DNA of 64,000 nt from Podospora pseudoanserina (Eukaryota; Ascomycota; Sordariomycetes; Sordariales; Podosporaceae), in NCBI RefSeq assembly GCF_035222485.1, contig NC_085925.1, forward strand, positions 1,364,001-1,428,000. Direction: 5' to 3'. Of the stretch, positions 23,817 to 35,799 are shown piece by piece. Each line of letters begins with the position of its first letter. The first letter of the stretch is position 1. The notes beneath the pieces are model-generated. The model was not told the origin of the DNA, did no database searches, and saw only the letters and a program-made list of their open reading frames with translations. A program made the position numbers and the translations under genes.

Positions 23817-26029
23817 ATGGCCGCGACGTTCAACAATAAAACATCGACCACATCGCCCACGGATACTAATCTTCAATCGCCCAACCTCCCGAGCGACAAA
23901 CCCTCGCCTGTCGGTCCCGGTCTGTTGGCTACCCAAGTTCCAGCACCACAAGCCGCCGTGTCCACCTCCACTCCCGCGTACACTCCCACCACCACCACCA
24001 CCTCCACCTCCGCCTTCACCTCCGCGCCATCACCGTCGCCATCGTCCACCATCGCCCACCGCCCACACCACTCCAGCAGCCCCTCCACCATCTCGTTGCG
24101 CGCGGCTGGTTTTCTGGGCTTCTTTGACAGAACGCTCTCGGGCAAATCCGAGCCCAGAGTCCGTTCGCGCCAATCGCTCAGCCGTCTTTCGACTGGCCCC
24201 GAGGCTCTCGCCACTCTTGCTGCCGTCAGTGGCATCCAGTCTGGCCAGTCGAGCCCCGAGAGACCTCCTCGCAGTATCCGATCGGCGTCGCAGTCGACCA
24301 GGAACCCCCCCTCTCAGCCTTACAGCGAAACCGACCCAAGCAGACCCGAACCGACTCTTGTCGGTCGATTGGACAACAAAATGCACCAAACATCGTCGAG
24401 GTTACTCCGCATGACGGATGATGATAGGCCGTTTACTAAGGTCAGTCTTTCTTGTTTGCAATCGCATTGTGCAGAGGTGGGCTCGGTCCTAACTAGCAAG
24501 TGTAGGACTTCAAGGATTTGTTTGCGACACTAATTGTCAGCCTTCTGCCACTGTCGGCCCATCGCGTACGGCTGACCAAGATTGAGCACACCTTTTTGTC
24601 TGAAGATGCCATCAACAATCTCGGATCGCTCAAATTCTCCCAATCCAACCGCATGCCTGATCCCAAGGACCCCTCTAGGATTGTGACAACCACCACCACA
24701 ACGACGTTCTCCATGGCTAAGGACATGGCCCGTTCGATTTGCCAGAGGTTTCTGGAGGCGCGGTTTATTGAGTCGGCGGACGGGAGGTATCAGCAAGTAT
24801 ACACAATGAAGGGCTCGGTATGGCAGCTCACGCCCAAGGGCATCTCTATTTTGGACCGCTTCTGCTCAAGGAACGGCATTCAGCAAAAGCAGGTGGCCGA
24901 GCTCGTCGGTGCCTCGCTCCCACAACTGGTATCTCTGGAGCGCGATGGGCAAACCGACAAGCTCCTCACAGACCGGGGAACTATCGAAGTTATCTTCAGA
25001 AGATTCATTGGCGCTAACGGCCCCAATGTGAAGAGCAGCGTCAGCTCCGCCGACTCGGACTCGTTGAGCGACTACAAGGATGGCCTTACTGGGGTCAAGA
25101 TGGCCGCGGAACGCAAGGTCGGAGGAAAGACTTTCAAGGATACCTTTACCGGAAAGTCAGCAACGGATTGGTTGATGGACTGCTCGACCACGGTTGACCG
25201 CCGGGAAACTATTGAGATCGCTTCTCTGTTTGTGGAATACGACCTTATGGAGGCTGTCCAGCAAGATCGCTCTCACATGTCTCAGTATCCCGCTCACAAC
25301 CTTTTTCAACCAACAAAGCATGCCATTTATCAGGTTACGGCCAAAGGTAGGGATCTCGTGAATGGGGCTCTGGCCAGGGGGCGGCCATCAGAAAGCGACG
25401 GCCATAACACTAGAAGTGGTATCGCCAAGGATTCGAACACGCAACGTCTGGACAAGATTCTCAACGACCCCGCGCTGCGGTTGCTGTTCCGCGAGAACCT
25501 CCGTGAGACGCACTGTGAGGAGAACCTGTCCTTCTATATCGACGTGGACGAGTTTGTGCGCCAGTGCAGGACGGCCATCAAGTCGGTGCAAAGGACCCCT
25601 GCCAATGTGTCATCTCTGGACGGGATCAAGGAGATTATGGCCCAGGCTTATGGCATCTATAACGCATTTCTGGCTCCCGGTTCTCCCTGCGAGCTCAACA
25701 TTGACCACCAGCTGCGTAACAATCTCGCCACCCGCATGACCAAGGCAGTGGGACAGGATGTTGCCATGATTGATACGCTCCACGAGGTCACCGCTCTGTT
25801 CGAGGATGCTCAAAACGCCGTCTTCAAGCTGATGGCTAGTGTACGTTTTTATTCTCCCGCACATCATGGTACTCTTTGCTAACAAAATCTCCAGGATTCC
25901 GTCCCCAAGTTTTTGCGCAGCCCAAAGTACGAGCAGACATTGAAGAACTACAACTTTGACACGATCGGAGCCACACACGGCCAGCCCCGTGTACCAGAAC
26001 GGAGTCAAAGCAGGTCGAATCGCAAGTGA
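23817..26029 (+). CDS. flbA: Regulator of G-protein signalling, FlbA/Rgs1 (Sst2) type
   Basis: FlbA/Rgs1 proteins speed GTP hydrolysis by G-alpha and so control growth against conidiation and, in plant pathogens, appressorium formation. Three exons, 23817-24440, 24506-25840 and 25895-26029, give 697 residues, close to known family members. Residues 1-200 are Ser/Thr/Pro-rich and probably disordered. Two DEP domains follow (about 209-330, with SMAKDMARSICQRFLEARFI; about 390-500, with GKTFKDTFTGKSATDWLM), then the RGS domain (about 520-680, RLDKILNDPALRLLFRENL, THCEENLSFYIDVDEF, and DSVPKFLRSPKYEQTL after the last intron). Both introns have good donors and join conserved sequence. The start at 23817 follows a long leader. 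The symbol is by family; rgs-1 or sst2 would be equivalent. Confidence 0.92.
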
Positions 26030-27327
26030 CAGCCCAAACGACTCTTGTCGTTGAGGCTTTTGCGGCCCCCACGTTTTTGGCAGGATATGCAGTGAACAGG
26101 ATATGTATCCTTCACGCAAATTCAGAACAAACTCACTGGCAGTATGCATTTGATGTATAGCCAGATAATACGAACACGCTACAAGAAATATTCTATCGTC
26201 GAGTTCTATTTCGGTGGGGGCGTGTACCAATCATGGCTTGTCCGAGCTCATTGTTTGTGTTGACGAATAGAATATTTTATTTTTTTGCGTTATGTCATCT
26301 TTTTCCTGTCCGTTTGTCTCACTAATATAGTCATCGCGTTATGATGTTCCCTTCTTTTTCTTCTTTGTTTGGGGAGGTTCTCTATGGGGATGTGTTGGTC
26401 ACGAAATGATGGGAAGGAAGGAAGGGGAAATCATGGCGTTTTTGTTTTTCGTTTTGTTGGGAGGGGAGGGAGGGGGGAGGATGGATGGATGGATGGACAG
26501 GTTGGTAGCATAGATTTTGGGGGAGGGAAAGGGGGGTTGAGGAAGCTGGTTGTGTTGGCATTTACATATTATACCTTTTTCTTTTACTTACCACTCCACA
26601 CGTACACAACGTTTTTTTTTTTGTGGCGGGGAGGGGGGTTCATCATTGCGAAGGTAAGGGGGTAAGGGGGGAGGAAATGTAAATTGAAAATGGTGCGTGG
26701 GTGGGATATGCGGATGAAACATGGAGGCATTGTGTAGGACATGACTGGGAGGAAGAAGATACTCAGAGAATGGGGGGTAAGAAATGAAAACAAAGTATCA
26801 AACTTGTTGCTGTGTTTCGTTTTTGTTTTGGTGACATGAGAAGAGGAAGTAAACAAACCTGATGTGAAAAGGGGGCGTAGTGAGGTAGGAATGCAATTTT
26901 CGCTTGGCGAGGCGTGAAGATGCCGTTTCATGTTGGAATGTATCCCCGCATTTCACTGAAGAATTCCCAGCGTGCCGGTTAGGGTTGGTTATTGGATTGT
27001 TTTGGTGGATTGAAATGTTTATTGGCTGTGGATGGAATTGATGCACGGGTTTGAGGTGGTGTGATCCGGGGTGCTGGGACAATGTATGGTGGTTGCCATG
27101 CCATGGGCGTTATAATCTAGGGATGGACGACCAGCAAGATAAAAAGATGGGATGGGCGCGCAGTTATCGGAATGGTTGGTTTTTTGTTTTGTTACTTACT
27201 GTCGTTCACACTCATTATATCCCACGGCTTGAGACACACTACTTGCAAACACATCAAGACCAACATCTTTCAGGCAAGATACATTATCTACACTCACCAC
27301 CACAACCACGTTATCATTATCGTTAAG
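26030..27327. other. Intergenic: 3' region of flbA and 5' region of the next gene
   Basis: No gene seen. G-rich stretches include (GGAT)n near 26,479-26,496. TATA-like bases and a pyrimidine-rich leader precede the gene at 27328. Confidence 0.4.
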
Positions 27328-27691
27328 ATGCAGCTCCTCGCCCCTGTTCTCTTCGTCACGGCCACCTTGGCCGCCGCCAGCACAGAGCAACAGCTCTTCC
27401 GCAGACAGGTCGGCTCCAACTCGACGCTTGTTGTCGTGCAAGCGGCTGAGACTGGTGTATGTTTTCGCCTTCATTTCCCTCCTCTTACTCCACTGACACT
27501 GACATATCATCCTCCAGGCCTTCCGCGCAGGCGCCCCCCTCCCAACAGACGGCCTCGGCGCCGGCCGCTTCGCAGGTGACAGCGGATCTGGCTTCTTCGA
27601 GGTCTCGGGCGCGCCCAGCTCAACATTCACCGCAATTGGAGGGTTGCTGGGCGTGGTTGGTGCTGTGGTAGGCGGTGTTATGCTGCTCTAA
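27328..27691 (+). CDS. Small secreted protein, probably GPI-anchored
   Basis: Two exons, 27328-27456 and 27518-27691, split by a 61 bp intron (GTATGT donor, CTCCAG acceptor), give 100 residues. The N-terminus MQLLAPVLFVTATLAAAS is a clear signal peptide, followed by FRR at residues 24-26, a possible Kex2 cut. The mature part is Gly/Ala/Ser-rich (GAGRFAGDSGSGFFEVSGAP). The end is hydrophobic (LLGVVGAVVGGVMLL) with small residues before it, which fits a GPI attachment signal. A wall or plasma-membrane location is inferred; the function is unknown. Confidence 0.7.
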
Positions 27692-29050
27692 ACCTACTCG
27701 ATCAGCACATGTCACCACAACCTCCTATTTGGTACCGCTACTTGCCCTCCCTCTCACAAAAAGTAGCTCGCCTCTCCCTCCCCCTGACCTCTGACACATG
27801 ACCATCATCACCATCCCCGCACATGGCCCATCCCAAATCTCATCTCCCCGTCGCCACGTGTCCCCGAGCACTCTCGGGCTTCCATTCTCCAAAACAATCA
27901 AAGCGAGCGAACACGAACGCACTTTGATTCGTTCCGTTCCCCTTTCTCTATCTCACGCGGACAGAGGACGGAACGGAAACGGGGCTCGGTACTTCGGCTT
28001 TAGCTCGTCATGGATTGATTGTGCGTGGCCTATTGTTTTGTCTGTTGTTCATTGCTGTTCTTTGTTGTACGGGTCCCGGATCCTCGGGTTTGGTCGCCGG
28101 TGAGGGAAGGGAGCGGGGACTTGCCGTTGATTATTGTGTGACTCTTCGGGTATCTCCGAGGCGTAGCTTTTAGAGAAGGAGTTGTTTTATTTTTTTATAT
28201 TTTTTATATTTTTTATATTTTTTTATATTTTTATATTTTTAGTTTTGCTGTGGCTTCTATTAGGGAGGAAAACAATCAGTGTCTGTCTGGGACTGGAGTT
28301 TGGGGCTTTCTTGGGGCACACATATTACTCTTGCTTTTTTTTCTTGGGAGGGAGGAGATTCATGTACTCTATTCGCTATTCATGTAAGGCAGATACACAG
28401 GCTGGTTATGTGTTAAGAATTTGAGATTGGGTTGGAAAGAGCGTGTTCAAGGGGAGTGTTGTTACCAGTTCCGAGACGAGGGGCTATAGCCTCGCTTGCG
28501 CGTATCGACCATTGCTGGGTTCAAGCATAGGATGCCTTTCCGGAGACCCTCCCAAACCGGGGTCCATTCCTGACCATATCTTTGTCCCCTTCCACACCTT
28601 CTCCTCTTCACAGCCTTACCCTTATCACCATCACTATCACATGGCTCAGCCTCATCTCTCTCGTCACAATAGGTAGATGCAAAAGACAGAAAGATTCGCA
28701 ATAGGGGTATCTACAACCAAAAATCTACATCAAACAGCAAACTCACAAACTTCCCAGTACATCCACCCCGTATCCTCCGTCCCCGTTCCAAACCCCAATT
28801 CCGGTCCCGAAAAAACAGGCGTGGCTTGGCGGCCGGGAACTTCCCTACTATCTACAGACCCAAGTACCTCTACCCCCCCAACCCAAACAAAGAAAGGCTT
28901 ATCACCACCAACTCGCAGTCACTACACCCGCCCAGATTCAGCCCCAAGTTCTCATAACCCCGCGATAAGAACAATGAAATGATGCGATCCCTCAGCCTAC
29001 CTCCATACCAAAAGTCCCTTAACCAGCAACCCATCACCTACCATAGGAAG
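27692..29050. other. Intergenic, 1.4 kb, with AT-rich simple repeat
   Basis: No gene recognised. It holds a T/A-rich repeat at 28186-28242. The right part is probably the 3' region of the gene on the minus strand. Confidence 0.4.
28186..28242 (+). repeat. (TATATTTTTT)n-like simple repeat
   Basis: About six imperfect copies of a 9-11 bp unit made of TATA and a T run. Confidence 0.8.
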
Positions 29051-30396
29051 CTAAAGCACCTCCGGAACAAAAGGCCCCCTCAATGTAGCGCTGCTCTGAC
29101 TCCCCCTCTTCTCCTTATTCGCAATCTGCGAAGGGAGTAACTCGTCATAGAGGTTCATCTCCGGACCAACATCTGACCCAGCCCGACTCCTTGGCCCAGG
29201 AGTAGCACCATCAACAGACTTGACGCTCCCCTCCGAGCAAGCCCTCTGATGCCTCCCCCCCAGCGCCTGCCAGAGCGCATCCTGGGGTATCTCCTTCTTG
29301 TTCACGTCCGGTGTGCTATGCTGCGGCACCCTCAAGGGGTCAGGGACGAGGGTTCTATCCACCGGTTGGGTCGAGTGTTCGTTTCTCAGGGGGTGTCGCT
29401 GAAATCGTTGATCCCAGTAGTCTTGTCGTGACTCTTCGAAATAGGGCGTCTCTGGATAAGGAACGGTAGGCGTCGGACCGGAGAATTGGATCTGCACTGT
29501 TGGCTGCGGCGGTGGGGGGTTACAAGTTTGAATGGTAGCTGGCTGGAAACTATGATACCCCATCGGAGGAGGGCTCTTAACCGACTGCGGCGGACTAGTC
29601 AAATTGTTCAGAGTAGGCGACCAGAGCGGGCTCGTCTGCGCGCTGTAACAGGACGGAGATGACTGCGCGCTGTGCGTAGAGGATGACGCCGAGCTGGGGC
29701 GGCTGTTTGGGGCGGAGGAGCTCATGTTTTGGCTGAAGCTCGGGGTGCGGATTGTGTTGTCGGTCGTGGAGATCCGGTCTGCATTGCTTGGGGTACGGAT
29801 TTGACTCCCGGGCTTGTTGCTGGCGATTTCGGCCTTAATCTTCAGCCTGTCAACGAGCGCGGCGTGGGATTTCTTGAGTGTCTTTTTCACGAAACCTGCC
29901 ATGAAGACGTTGCACTTCATGTTGACGTCCTCGCGGATGTAGAGACCGATAGGGGGGAGGTTGAGGCCGAGTTCGGATGGTCGGGGGATTTCGCCTGGGA
30001 GGCTGCCGCCTACGGACCATTTATCGCGGATGGCTAGTGGGCCTGAGGTTAGTGATGGGTGTGATGTGGTGGAAAGAAAACAGACATACTCAGCCCTGCT
30101 GGCGCATAGCAGTGCGTCTGCACCCCGTCAGGCAGATCATGGAACGCGCATGTGTAAGTGACATCCCCCGTTACAAGCCCGCCAGGTAAATACGAGATCT
30201 TATCTGTGAGAGAAAACCACTGGCAGTTGAGTTCATCTGGGCTTGCGTGAGGTGGGGGAGGAATAGGATGTCGCTCCTTGACCAGCGGGTTCAAATCGAT
30301 CATCTCCTCATGGTCGTGGAGGAAGTTGACGACCACCTCCCGAGTGATGTTCGGCGGCAGCGGCGTAACCGTTGTAAACACTGTGCGTTTCGACAT
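29051..30396 (-). CDS. DUF7053-type protein with long disordered C-terminus
   Basis: Two exons (30396-30090 and 30042-29051) give 432 residues. The 47 bp intron has a GTATGT donor and a CTAACCTCAG acceptor. The N-terminal 150-180 residues match the fungal DUF7053 layout as I recall it: MSKRTVFTTVTPLPPNIT, FLHDHEEMIDLNPLVKERHP, a central TDKISYLPGGLVTGDVTYTC, and IREDVNMKCNVFMAGFVKKT. The rest is Ser/Pro/Gln-rich and low in complexity (residues about 190-420). The biochemical role of the domain is unknown; its shape suggests a lipid-binding START-like fold, which is inference. The start codon is followed at once by conserved sequence. Confidence 0.8.
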
Positions 30397-31046
30397 CCTG
30401 GAGCCGTGGGTGGCAGATCTTTTGCGGAAAACAAACAACTCTATTTTTTCTGGTCAACAAAAGATATCTAGGTAGGGTAAGTATATAGGTAAGGTAACTG
30501 ACGGGAGAACGGCGGGGTGGTGAGTGTGTCCAGGGGCACCACCAACACAAGTGTCAAACGAAACGTCATGGCGGCTTTGTTCAGGTAGACAGAAAGTCCC
30601 TTCCAATCGGCTGTGGCGTTGCCGAACTTGGCCCTTTGTTGCTTTCTTTGTTTCTGACTTGCCTGCTGCTGGCTGGGCTGCTGCTGCTGCGCTCCAACCT
30701 GAAAACGTGGTCGGCAGTGCAGCAGCCAACCACCTCGGAAATAGCGACCCTCCTTCTGCAGGCCCAGTGCCACCGTTAAACCAACAGGGGTTCAGATGTG
30801 TGTGCTGCTGCTGAGTCGCCCGCCAAAGCTTATCTCAGCCGTTCCAACGAACCGCTGTTCGGTCTCAGATCCTCGGATCACCAACACCCGGCTGTTGGCC
30901 ACATGGACCCTCGGGAGCCAACATGTCATAATGTGCGACTTCCCGCAAGACATACTGTATTGGTGCGAATATATATATTCACCATCCCTCTAATCGGCCG
31001 ACAAGCGCCATCATTACAAATCATATAAGTCGTAGGCTGAGCATCC
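30397..31046. other. Intergenic between DUF7053 gene and ORC4
   Basis: About 650 bp between the start of the DUF7053 gene and the end of ORC4. No gene recognised. Confidence 0.4.
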
Positions 31047-33601
31047 TCAGATCTCCTTGCACCAGCGCGCCAAAACCGCATTGAGTTTTACCGCCGCCGG
31101 AATCTCCTCGAGTGCGACATCCAGCTTCCACATCTTGGAGTCCAGCCCGCTCAGACCAGCTGTTCCTCTCCCTCCCGAAGCCGCCGGCACAAGGAGACCG
31201 AGCGCAACTAGCCGCTCCCAGGCCATTCCTGCGATACCACGACCCCACACTCTTGTTCCGCCTCCAAGAACGAGAAGTCCCGAGCTTGCCGTCTGAGCTC
31301 GCTGCTTACTCATGAGCGACGAATACTCGTCGTAAGCCATCGCGAAGTTTACCGTATCCGTATGTGCTACAATGTCCAGGCGCGCCGCTGCGATCAAGAG
31401 TGAGAGGTCTAGATCTGATAGTGATTCCAGCATGTGCAGTTTCGAGTCCGGTGGGTCCAAAGAAACAGCGATGTTGGGTGCTGGTATCCGCAGGAAGGGA
31501 GATGTTGGTGTTAAACCCGCCAAAGGCATGACACACGTCGTCAAGAAAGCAGAGGTCGACTTTGTGGTAGCAAAATATGACTCGAGGTGGTCTTTAAATC
31601 TCTGATCTTTGCTGTAGAGACGCTGCATTCGCCTGTTAGTACATGCGACTACATCCGCAAAGCTCATGGGAACTTACCTCGATCCGTTCGTTCCACCACT
31701 TCCAGAACTCTTCATGACCCTCCAGGGACTCATCAACACCCTCAGCTTCCATATCCTCCGCATCAATACTAAGTCCTTGCCTGCATACATCCCAGAATGC
31801 GGGAAGACTCTTTGGCAATGACAGATAGACATATCTGTGGCTGAATCGACTCTTGACTCTCTTCTCCAGACTCTCTACCACGTCGATCCTCGTCGTCAGA
31901 CCAACAACCGCAATAGGCGCTTTCCGAGCCTGTGCAATATCAAACAGATTGTACAGAAGCGTTTGTCTGGCATGTGTGGCGAACAGATCGAACTCGTCTA
32001 TCACAAATACAATTGACTTAGATGTGACGCCTTCGTGTGATTCGGCGATCTCCGAGGGATGCGACAACAAAGCTAGCAGAGAAGCCATCGTGTCTGCGTA
32101 GTTGCTCGTCTGCATTTAATCAGCATTTCCTCGTGTTGTTTCGTATAAGGCAGTCCAAACCTACCTTGTTAACAAGATCATCCTCCACAGCCATCTCCTT
32201 GCCCAACTGCCGCCAGATCTCCCTCAACGCCAGCTTATCATCAGTATGAATGAACCCATTTAGCCTTACGACGTGAAACTCCTCCTTATGTTGCTTAGAC
32301 ACATCAGAGATAACCGACTCTATCAGCGTCGTCTTGCCACACCCCCGCGCACCAATGACCAACATTGAGTTACCCTCACCAGCAACAATCGTCTGCTCCA
32401 CCAGCTGAAACGTCTTCCCATACGCTTCGTTCTGCCCAAAAAGCTTGATCCGTCGCCTCCCAGAGCACCGATCAAGCAATACCCTTTGTGCCACACGCAA
32501 ATGGTGTTCAAAATTGGTGATATCGGGCAGATCCTCAGCAACCTGCGCAACCATCGCGGCTTTCATGTCTTGGAATGAAGCCCCCCTAACCTTTGCTGTA
32601 TCGTCCACGCTCAGCATCCCTGCCGCTTTCTTCTCTGCACAGTCCTTGCAGAACCAGTCTCCCTTGGGAATCCTCGCAACGCCATAACACTTCTGATGAA
32701 CAGCCATGTCGCAACTGTCACAAAACAGAATTTGGTTTCCACGTTTTGAGTCGGGTTTCGAGCAAACGGTGCAGACCTCATCATCTTCTTCCTCCTCGCT
32801 CTCTTCCTCCTCCGCCTCGTTTTCGTCCTCGGGCCCAACTTCGCCATCAAGTCCCACCCCATGCTTTTCCCCTGTCTTCTTCGTCGGAGTACCCTCCTCA
32901 TCTTCCTCACTTTCCTCCTCATCATCACTCTTTTCCTTCGCAGCAAAAACAACATTCTTCTTTCCCCTCTTCCCATCCACTCCCTTTTCCTTTCTCGGCG
33001 TAAGTATCCCCTTTGGAACCGCGTGCATCCCACCACCCCGTAAGCTCGTCGCCGCTTTCCCTGAGAGCTTCTTTGTCGTGGTGACATCGTCCTCCTCCTG
33101 CTCCGCGACAGTTTCCGCCGCGACTGGCTTATTAGGTGGCCGACCTCGTTTTTTCTTCTCCGCTGGCGGTTCTTCCACATTCTCTTTATCATTTCGAGGA
33201 GCAGAAGTGACAGATTTTACCGTTGCCTTGCGCTTTGTGGCAGGAACAGTGGTGGTGGTGACTTCAGCAGAACTCAACTCATCTTCATCCGAAGCTGGAA
33301 AGTCGTAAATGTTACTCTTTTTCTTGACCGATGGTTGCCGTGTTTTTTTGGTGGCGGTGAGAGGTTTGGGCTGGGGTTCTTCCGAGTCGGGAGCCTCATC
33401 GGAGTTGTTTGCTGCCGCAGGAGCAGGTGCCACGCGACGCCTACGGGGTTTTGCGCTGTTCGTTGCTGTTGCTGTTGATTCCTTCGATACTCGTACTCTT
33501 TTCGCGGCTGTTGTTGATGATAGTTCTGGCTCATCTTCGTTTTGGGAGCGTGCTCTTTTCTTGCCTGCTGCTGCGGCGGTAGTGGTGCCGCGGGGTGCCA
33601 T
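31047..33601 (-). CDS. ORC4: Origin recognition complex subunit 4 with PHD finger
   Basis: Orc4 is an AAA+ subunit of the complex that marks replication origins and loads MCM. Three exons (33601-32165, 32109-31678, 31622-31047) give 814 residues, longer than yeast Orc4 because of the N-terminal extension. Residues 1-275 are basic and acidic low-complexity sequence (GRPPNKP AT-hook-like, long E/D runs). A PHD finger spans about 279-321 (CTVCSKPDSK, FCDSCDMAVHQKCYG, WFCKDC; C4HC3). The AAA+ core carries Walker A GARGCGKT (about 417-424) and Walker B IVFVIDEFDLFA in exon 2. Exon 3 forms the winged-helix end. Both introns are short (55 bp each) with proper signals, one with TACTAAC. Confidence 0.93.
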
Positions 33602-35233
33602 TGATGCTGAAAATGAGAGACAAAAGAGAAAAATGGAGCTGCTATTCCAGCTTGATATTGCTATGAAGGAGAAAGAAAAATGACAACAATGAGAGTTGGA
33701 AAGGTGTCAGGTGAATGAGCTGCAGGTTTTCATGAGATGGGCTCTGTCAGACAGGGCTACCAGTCGCGTCTCAACTCAGGTGCGAAGCGCGTTGGACGGT
33801 TAATTGTTCGCTTATAAGGATTTAAAGTGGGTGCTTCAGGGGCTGGAGGGGGATGCAAATATCGATGGGAGCTTGGTCTGTGCAACCATTTCTGCATCAT
33901 AATTATTGCTCTATTGAGGGTTGTCCAATGTCGATGCCTCACTTCACTAATGGGAATGGCCAATAAGTTGGGCAGACAATTGTAAGACGAGTGTTTGAGG
34001 CGTTCCTGCCTTGAATGTGGCTCCCCCATGCCTCTTTCCTCTATCCTCCATCCCCCATGGCTCCTTCCCAACGAAGCTCTTGCGCAACATAGCTCTTTCC
34101 CGGCAACACTCTTGCACTGCAGGGCTCCTGCCCAGAGTTCCAGTCCCTGCCACAATGCTCCTTCCATATGTCGTTCCTTCCTGCAGTCAGTTTTTTGACA
34201 GTTGCAAAATCATCGCCCTTTTGCCCTTTTGCACATTACCTCTTTAACACATTTCCACATTATCACACACATTGTGCCCTTTGCACTTGAGCCTTTTGCA
34301 CATTACATTACCCCTTTGCAAATGAGTATCTTCGTCTGGCCATCTGTAAGTAGAGGATAGTTTCTCCATGAGTATTCTCAAGAAGCTCACCCTCGACGTT
34401 GTAGGTTGCTTCTGGTCATTGCCGTGTCTTGGTGAGCCCCGCGATGATGTGAGTTGTGTTCTGCAGTCGGCGGCCGAAACGGTTGCTCTTCCTGTTGTGG
34501 ATTCGATGAACGATGGAACGATGGGGTTCAATTCACTCCAGCTTTACCTAGCAGGTGTCTTTACAGCTGTGTCGAGGCGGGTATAAGTGTCGAGAGCAAG
34601 ATGGTGCCCTATCCACAGAGGTGGATGCTCCATATAGAGTTCAGTTAGGTTTCTTTCAGAAGAACACGATTGTTGGAGTGGCGGGGAATACGTGATACTG
34701 GCTCTGGATTGGTTCTGACTGCGAGTGAAGAAAAGAAAAGCAATACGCCATGTCCACGCTAAGCCCACGGCATCATATCATTCAAGGAGGCTCAGAAAAG
34801 CGTTGAGCTCGAGGCCGCTAATGTTGTCATTGGAAGGAATCTGCTCGCAAGTGGCTTTCCGCTGCTTGGTATCTAGGTTTCCGCTGTTTGAGCGCTTGCC
34901 TATGAGTGTTGCTGACTTGCCAATATCAGACTGAATCTATACTTGCCGGGAATCTAGTCTCGTTCGATAAGTAGGAGCCATACCTGTGCGTAGCCAGAGC
35001 ATGAGACCCAGGCACATGGTCCACAGTGGGACTCGGTCCTCGGTCCCAGGAGTCTCTTTCAACAAGTTGCCCCTGAGCCAAATACCAACTTGCTAGCTCC
35101 AAAACACAACTGGGTGGGCTCCGTGGATCAGTATCTATATATTCGGGCTACCCGCTGGTTCTTCACCTCTCCCACAAACCTCACATTCCTTACCAACAAA
35201 CTGATCCAACCGAGACAACAAACACACAACAAG
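33602..35233. other. Intergenic, 1.6 kb, with short repeats
   Basis: No gene recognised. About 34,050-34,170 shows imperfect repeats of a 15-17 bp unit beginning GCTCCTTCCC/GCTCTTGCGC, and CCTTTTGCACATTAC occurs twice between 34,220 and 34,310. The last 130 bp hold the promoter of copy B1. Confidence 0.45.
35114..35142 (+). promoter_or_regulatory. Core promoter of copy B1: GTGGGC box plus TATA
   Basis: GTGGGCTCC at 35114-35122 lies 22 bp (start to start) upstream of TATATAT at 35136-35142, which is 98 bp before the ATG. Copy B2 shows exactly the same spacing. Confidence 0.55.
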
Positions 35234-35799
35234 ATGAAGACCTCCATCATCAACATCGCTGCCAGCACTCTGGCTTTCTTTGGGGCAAGACATCCTGGTT
35301 TTTTCTGAAGCATTAATAACACACAGACAGATTACCCAGGGCTATGCGCTCCCGAGCAACATTGGTCTCGACTCTGCGTCCGCAGAATTAACCATCAACT
35401 GCAACACTGGGGAAAACCGTACCTTCACCCCGCGCGTCCAGGACGGTATCTCGTACCTTTACGGCAAGTCTGGCTCTGCGCAGAGCAACGCCGGTCATTG
35501 TAACCGCGCCACCTGCTCCGAAGTGCTGCCATTGCTTGGTGCAACAATGTATGTCTCCCTTTTCCCACCTCTATCATTGGAATTTTCATTATTTCGACAC
35601 ATGCATGGTTTCTGTTTGCTAATCGATTGCGACATCTCTACAGGGTAATGCGGCCAAGCAGGTTGCGTGGTCGGCAATTGCTGACGCTGCGAACAAGATC
35701 GTTCAACAGTATGATGGCCAGGAGTCGAGTGGTTTTGTAAAGGGCCATGCCGATGCCTCTGATGGCTGGACTTCTGTCGTTCGCGCTGAAGACTGCTAA
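35234..35799 (+). pseudogene. Small secreted Cys-rich protein family, copy B1 (probably disrupted)
   Basis: Exon 1 (35234-35284) encodes the signal peptide MKTSIINIAASTLAFFG. The first intron (35285-35330) appears to start with GC rather than GT (GCAAGA) and ends ACAG. Exon 2 runs ITQGYALPSNIG, LTINCNTGENRTFTP, VQDGISYLYGKSGSA, HCNRATCS, up to a GTATGT donor. Exon 3 starts after CTACAG and holds NAAKQVAWSAIADAANKIV and the tail GHADASDGWTSVVRAEDC before the stop. It lacks the TGTIEQAVAKM block of the other copies. As read, the frame does not join cleanly (about one break). Function unknown. Confidence 0.55.
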
